From: Salinimicrobium sp964572365
GTDB lineage: Bacteria; Bacteroidota; Bacteroidia; Flavobacteriales; Flavobacteriaceae
Length of the DNA: 15,754 nucleotides
Assembly: GCA_964572365.1 (NCBI GenBank)
Contig: CAZNFK010000059.1
Coordinates: 1 to 15,754 of the forward strand
Direction: 5' to 3'
Shown here: piece after piece, positions 12,486 through 15,754 of the stretch
Numbering within the stretch: the stretch's first letter is position 1
Layout of the letters: each line of letters opens with the position of its first letter
The notes under the pieces: generated by a model
The model's input: the letters and a program-made list of their open reading frames with translations, nothing else
Database searches by the model: none
Told to the model about the DNA's origin: nothing
Program-made: the position numbers and the translations under genes

Positions 12486-12493
12486 TAAAGATA
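12486..12493 (-). promoter_or_regulatory. Possible -7 box for the outer-membrane protein gene
   Basis: The minus strand reads TATCTTTA, 13 bp before the start codon, the same octamer found before the phosphoesterase and receiver genes. No -33 was found, and the gene may simply be read through from the glycosyltransferase. Confidence 0.3.
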
Positions 12494-12515
12494 CTAAAAA
12501 ATAAAATGGAGTTTC

Positions 12516-13640
12516 TTACTTTTTGAAACGTCTTCCTTTCCAATGATAACCGGAAAAAAGTGACAAAATTGCTACATAACTGCTGAAGAAAGGGTAAATG
12601 ATGCTGCTGAAAAAGTAATTTTTCAAGGCTTTTTCCCTTCCGAAGAATTGAGCGCCATTGTAGATCAAAATAAAGTCTACATTAAACTTCAGGAGGAAAG
12701 GCAGTAACAGGATCTTTATAGGATAAATTCCTGCCAAAATCCCCAATGTGGCAAGTACCAGGCTCAGGTTCATTAAAAAAACGGTGAGGCCCACTATTTT
12801 TCCGAAGAAGCCTTTATAAGCCGAAGTCTTTGCAGCCCAGCGAACGCGTTGAGAAACGAGATTTTTCAAATCGGGTTGAAGTGCGGTAGATACTATTGCC
12901 GCCTTGCTTTTCAAAAAAGCGGTTTTGAAATCTTTTTTTCTGAATTTTTCCAGCAGGAAAATATCGTCCCCGCTGGCAATTCCCTCATTTCCGGAAAAAC
13001 CATTGACTTCAAGAAAAGCTTTTTTACTGTAGCATAGATTAGCCCCGTTGCACATGAACGGCAGGTACACCCCAAATCCGCCCATTGTGGCAGCCTGCAA
13101 ACTGAAAAGATCCAACTCCTGGAAACTATTGAAAAATCCCTTTTTTGGGACCGCAGTTACAGGTCCTGCAATCATTTTTGCACCGGTCTCTGTGATCGCG
13201 GCGTCAAATTCCCGGAGCCAGTCTTGAGGGAGCAGGCAGTCAGCATCTGTGGTGATTATATTCTCTTTTTCGGCGGTCTTGATACCGGTGGTGAGGGCGT
13301 CTTTTTTAGGGCTGCCCGAGGTTCTTTTATTTTGAAGCAGTTTCAGGTCAAGTTCAGGATTATTTTCAGCGAAGTTTTTACAGATCTCTTCGGAAGTATC
13401 TTCAGAAGCATCATTAACCAGGATTATTTCGAATAATTCCTTCGGATAGTTGAGCATCTTCAGGGAGTGTAGCACCTGCGGAAGGTGTTTGGCTTCATTC
13501 CGAAAGGGAATTAATATTGAAAAACCGGTTTTTGGAGCAGGGTTATTTCCGGAGAAATCGGGAAGCTTTATATATCCATACAGCAGGAAGAGCAGGAGAA
13601 AAACATACAAAAAAGTGATGATCCCCAGGAAAATGCTCAT
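12516..13640 (-). CDS. Membrane-anchored family 2 glycosyltransferase
   Basis: 374 aa. An N-terminal helix (3-23) is followed by a GT-A catalytic domain, then two to three C-terminal helices (282-306, 308-328, 343-363). The GT2 landmarks are all visible: SILIPFRNEA (41-50), VNDAS with D77, the nucleotide-sugar/metal DAD motif at 132-134 (ITTDADCLLP), GDD at 224-226 (IASGDDIFLLEKF), and Q264-R-V-R-W268. This architecture is that of processive or lipid-directed glycosyltransferases acting on the inner face of the inner membrane; donor and acceptor are unknown. Its ATG overlaps the stop of the flippase-like gene upstream by 4 nt (ATGA), so the two are translationally coupled. Confidence 0.9.
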   Translation of the reverse strand: MSIFLGIITFLYVFLLLFLLYGYIKLPDFSGNNPAPKTGFSILIPFRNEAKHLPQVLHSLKMLNYPKELFEIILVNDASEDTSEEICKNFAENNPELDLKLLQNKRTSGSPKKDALTTGIKTAEKENIITTDADCLLPQDWLREFDAAITETGAKMIAGPVTAVPKKGFFNSFQELDLFSLQAATMGGFGVYLPFMCNGANLCYSKKAFLEVNGFSGNEGIASGDDIFLLEKFRKKDFKTAFLKSKAAIVSTALQPDLKNLVSQRVRWAAKTSAYKGFFGKIVGLTVFLMNLSLVLATLGILAGIYPIKILLLPFLLKFNVDFILIYNGAQFFGREKALKNYFFSSIIYPFFSSYVAILSLFSGYHWKGRRFKK

Positions 13641-14602
13641 GTTGCGGCCGGTCTTGTTTTCTTGTATCTAAGCACGAAATAGCTGCCTACAAATCCCGGA
13701 ACTGCAAAATTCAGGATCCAAACGGTGAGTACAATACTTAATACTACGATCTGCGGCACCTGGAGCAGTCCAAATACCCAAACCGCAAAACCTCCCTTGA
13801 TAAGAGCGTCGAAAATGATCATAGTGGGAATGATGGAAGCCAAAATGTAGGTGCTGAAAACCGCTGAAATGAGCAAGGGATAAGATACATCCACCTTAAA
13901 GACCAGCAGTAAGAAATAGAATTGATGGGTGAAGATGAGGTAGCGTGCCGTTGCATAGATCATGGCTTTCCACCTTATTTCTTCGGGCACGTTGTTGAAT
14001 GATTCCTCCAGCCTCTTGATAGAATAGCCTTTAAGTCTTATCCTGAATTTTTTCATGATCCAATAGATCACAAAGGGTGAAACCAACAGGCCGCCTACCA
14101 GGAAAGCATTGAAGACCGGGAGCGGCAGGTCAAGGCTGGTTATTAGAAACAGGAGTCCGGCAATTCCGAAGAAATAGGTGACGAAAAGTTGCGCCATATT
14201 TCCCAGGAAATTCAGGAAAATGACTTTTCTCCAGGCGTTACGGGCATAATACAAACATTTTGCACCGTATTCCCCAATTCGGCTGGGGGTGAAAATAGCC
14301 GCCGTAAAAGAGGCCAGGCTTTCTTTGGTCGCCTTTTTAAAGGAATTATGGCGTACGTGACCGCTTAGGTTTTGCCACTTCAGAATCTCGAAATACCAGT
14401 TGAAAAAGGTGAGCAAGAGCAGCACCAGGACGTTCTTCACCGAAAAGACCCTGTAGCGGAGCAGAATATTGAGGAAGTTTTCGAAGCTCATCTGTTCGTC
14501 GGAAGTCAGTTTATACCAGATAAAGTAAACTGCCGCCGAAACCACAAGGATCTTGAGAGCGAATGACAAGAATTGATTAGCTTTGTGCGAGGTGATCCTC
14601 AT
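13637..14602 (-). CDS. LPG-synthase-TM / YbhN-like (flippase-like domain) membrane protein
   Basis: 321-aa polytopic membrane protein with about seven to eight helices. The FTAAIFTPSRIGEYGAK stretch (99-115) is the signature of the lysylphosphatidylglycerol synthase transmembrane region family (flippase-like domain). The soluble lysyl-transferase domain of true MprF is absent, so this is the stand-alone form, suspected to move lipids across the inner membrane. Coupled by a 4-nt overlap to the glycosyltransferase gene, which suggests that the pair makes and moves a glycolipid or polyprenyl-linked sugar; this is inference. Divergent from ruvC across 83 bp that contain no clear -7 box in either direction. 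Confidence 0.87.
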   Translation of the reverse strand: MRITSHKANQFLSFALKILVVSAAVYFIWYKLTSDEQMSFENFLNILLRYRVFSVKNVLVLLLLTFFNWYFEILKWQNLSGHVRHNSFKKATKESLASFTAAIFTPSRIGEYGAKCLYYARNAWRKVIFLNFLGNMAQLFVTYFFGIAGLLFLITSLDLPLPVFNAFLVGGLLVSPFVIYWIMKKFRIRLKGYSIKRLEESFNNVPEEIRWKAMIYATARYLIFTHQFYFLLLVFKVDVSYPLLISAVFSTYILASIIPTMIIFDALIKGGFAVWVFGLLQVPQIVVLSIVLTVWILNFAVPGFVGSYFVLRYKKTRPAAT

Positions 14603-14685
14603 AAATACTGTGCGAGGTGGTTAGAACTTTTTTTCTGACCAAAAATCAAAAAAAATAGGGTTTATCCTGCAATAATACGAAGCTT

Positions 14686-15237
14686 TTGAATACCGAAAAA
14701 ATCATTTTAGGCATTGACCCCGGCACCACTATCATGGGGTTTGGCCTCATCAAGGTGGTGAAGAAGAAAATGTTCTTTTTACAGCTCAATGAATTGCAGC
14801 TTCAAAAATATGATGATCCCTACGTAAAACTGAAGCTTATTTTTGAACGTACCATAGAACTGATCGATACCTGGCATCCCGATGAGATCGCTATTGAAGC
14901 TCCTTTTTTCGGAAAGAACGTGCAATCGATGCTGAAACTGGGCCGGGCACAGGGAGTAGCCATGGCAGCAGGATTGAGCCGGGAAGTGCCGGTGACCGAA
15001 TACTCCCCTAAAAAGATCAAAATGGCCATCACCGGAAACGGGAATGCCAGCAAGGAACAGGTCGCGAAAATGCTGCAAAGCCTGCTTGCCCTCGAAACAC
15101 TGCCAAAGAACCTCGATGCCACAGATGGACTCGCGGCTGCGGTTTGCCATCACTATAACTCCGGAAAAGTGGTTTCAGGAAAAAGCTACTCGGGCTGGGA
15201 GGCGTTTGTGAAGCAAAATCCGGGGAAAGTAAAGTAA
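14686..15237 (+). CDS. ruvC: Holliday junction resolvase RuvC (crossover junction endodeoxyribonuclease)
   Basis: 183-aa endonuclease that cuts Holliday junctions with RuvAB during recombination and repair. The four catalytic acids are recognisable: D11 (ILGIDPGT), E71 (IAIEAPFFGKN), D144 and D147 (NLDATDGLA). LKLGRAQGVAMAA (83-95) and YSPKKIKMAITGNGNASKEQV (106-126) are further family blocks. The start is TTG at 14686: the first in-frame ATG (residue 17) would remove catalytic D11, so the TTG must be used or a near-cognate codon just before it. A hairpin follows the stop codon. Confidence 0.96.
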   Translation: MNTEKIILGIDPGTTIMGFGLIKVVKKKMFFLQLNELQLQKYDDPYVKLKLIFERTIELIDTWHPDEIAIEAPFFGKNVQSMLKLGRAQGVAMAAGLSREVPVTEYSPKKIKMAITGNGNASKEQVAKMLQSLLALETLPKNLDATDGLAAAVCHHYNSGKVVSGKSYSGWEAFVKQNPGKVK

Positions 15238-15312
15238 TTTGAAGATGAGATGATTTGAAGATCTGAAAATGATCTTCAAATTTTCAAATTGACTAATTCT
15301 CAAATTAAAAAG
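15238..15312. repeat. Palindromic intergenic repeat between ruvC and hemW
   Basis: The 75-bp spacer is built of related words on both strands: TTTGAAGATGA, TTTGAAGATC, GATCTTCAAA, TTTTCAAATT and CTCAAATTA. It includes a perfect 11-bp stem, ATTTGAAGATC / GATCTTCAAAT (15253-15263, 15271-15281), with a 7-nt loop and a T-rich tail, which probably ends the ruvC transcript. The word structure resembles the dispersed palindromic intergenic repeats that I recall from flavobacterial genomes; whether this one is dispersed cannot be told from one window. Confidence 0.6.
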
Positions 15313-15754
15313 ATGTCTGGAATATATATTCATATACCTTTCTGCAAACAGGCCTGCCACTACTGTGATTTCCATTTCTCGACTTCGGTGAAGAAGAAGC
15401 CGCAGATGGTGGAAGCGCTTTGCAAAGAACTGGTGCTTCGGAAGAATGAAATTTCAGAAGAGGTGGAGACCATCTATTTTGGGGGTGGTACGCCTTCTTT
15501 GCTTTCTGCGGAAGAATTGCAGCAAATATTTCAGGTGATACAGCAGAATTACGAAATAATGGAGGACGCCGAGATCACCTTAGAAGCGAACCCCGACGAT
15601 CTTTCCGAAGATAAGATAAAGCAGCTGGCCGATTCTCCGGTAAACCGACTGAGCATTGGGGTGCAATCCTTTTTTGAAGAAGATCTGAAATTGATGAACC
15701 GGGCGCACAACGAAAAGGAGGCCTTAAAGTCAATTCAAACCGCTAAAAAATATT
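15313..15754 (+). CDS. hemW: HemW-like radical SAM protein (heme chaperone), 5' part
   Basis: 147 residues are visible from the ATG at 15313; the right edge cuts the gene (full length about 370-380 aa). The [4Fe-4S] cluster motif is C11-x3-C15-x2-C18 followed by D-F20. HemN, the oxygen-independent coproporphyrinogen oxidase, has a fourth Cys where this protein has Phe, which points to HemW, a heme-binding chaperone. Other radical-SAM blocks: YFGGGTPS (55-62), LEANPDD (90-96) and RLSIGVQSF (112-120). It follows ruvC on the same strand after a 75-bp repeat-rich spacer. Confidence 0.93.
   Translation, partial: MSGIYIHIPFCKQACHYCDFHFSTSVKKKPQMVEALCKELVLRKNEISEEVETIYFGGGTPSLLSAEELQQIFQVIQQNYEIMEDAEITLEANPDDLSEDKIKQLADSPVNRLSIGVQSFFEEDLKLMNRAHNEKEALKSIQTAKKY

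Noticed and set aside
14779..15153. 124-aa and 100-aa minus-strand ORFs opposite ruvC
   Set aside because: Antisense of a fully conserved ruvC with all four catalytic acids.

Overview
The window looks like chromosome from a member of the Bacteroidota, most likely a marine Flavobacteriaceae of the Gramella/Salegentibacter type. Evidence: AT-leaning DNA, Bacteroidota-type -7 boxes (TAnnTTTG or TATCTTTA) with few Shine-Dalgarno sites, a BlaR1-like protein ending in a TonB C-terminal domain, abundant short SPII lipoproteins, and the ruvC-hemW pair. No rRNA, tRNA, CRISPR array, transposase or phage structural gene was seen. Species placement is inference.

Layout. 1-1640 (minus): a two-gene arsenic-type operon, a calcineurin-like phosphoesterase followed by the ACR3 arsenite exporter (cut by the left edge), behind a promoter with an ArsR-like palindrome. 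1751-3996 (minus): a YihY/BrkB membrane protein and a CPA1 Na+/H+ antiporter. 4127-4894 (plus): a CI/LexA-like repressor with an S24 autoprotease domain. 4967-6529 (minus): four small, very acidic lipoproteins in a row. Two of them (54 and 59 aa) are easily missed, and the largest carries six EF-hand loops. 6736-7766 (minus): a stand-alone CheY-like receiver and a DUF456 membrane protein.

7813-11599 (plus): a BlaI-type repressor behind a long perfect palindrome, a BlaR1-like M56 membrane protease whose outer domain is TonB-like rather than penicillin-binding, a TPR protein starting inside the blaR1 stop region, and a lipoprotein that looks like a diverged copy of the same TonB-like domain. 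The blaR1 gene contains a 100-N assembly gap flanked by an identical 55-bp sequence. Collapsing this overlap restores one intact 506-aa frame, so the gene is not broken. 11600-14602 (minus): flippase-like protein, family 2 glycosyltransferase and an unrecognised outer-membrane protein, probably one operon. 14686-15754 (plus): ruvC (TTG start), a hairpin-rich intergenic repeat, and the 5' part of hemW.

The strongest candidates for undescribed biology are the acidic/EF-hand lipoprotein cluster and the BlaI-BlaR1(TonB)-TPR-lipoprotein signalling module. All family assignments come from reading the translated sequence; no database search was run.
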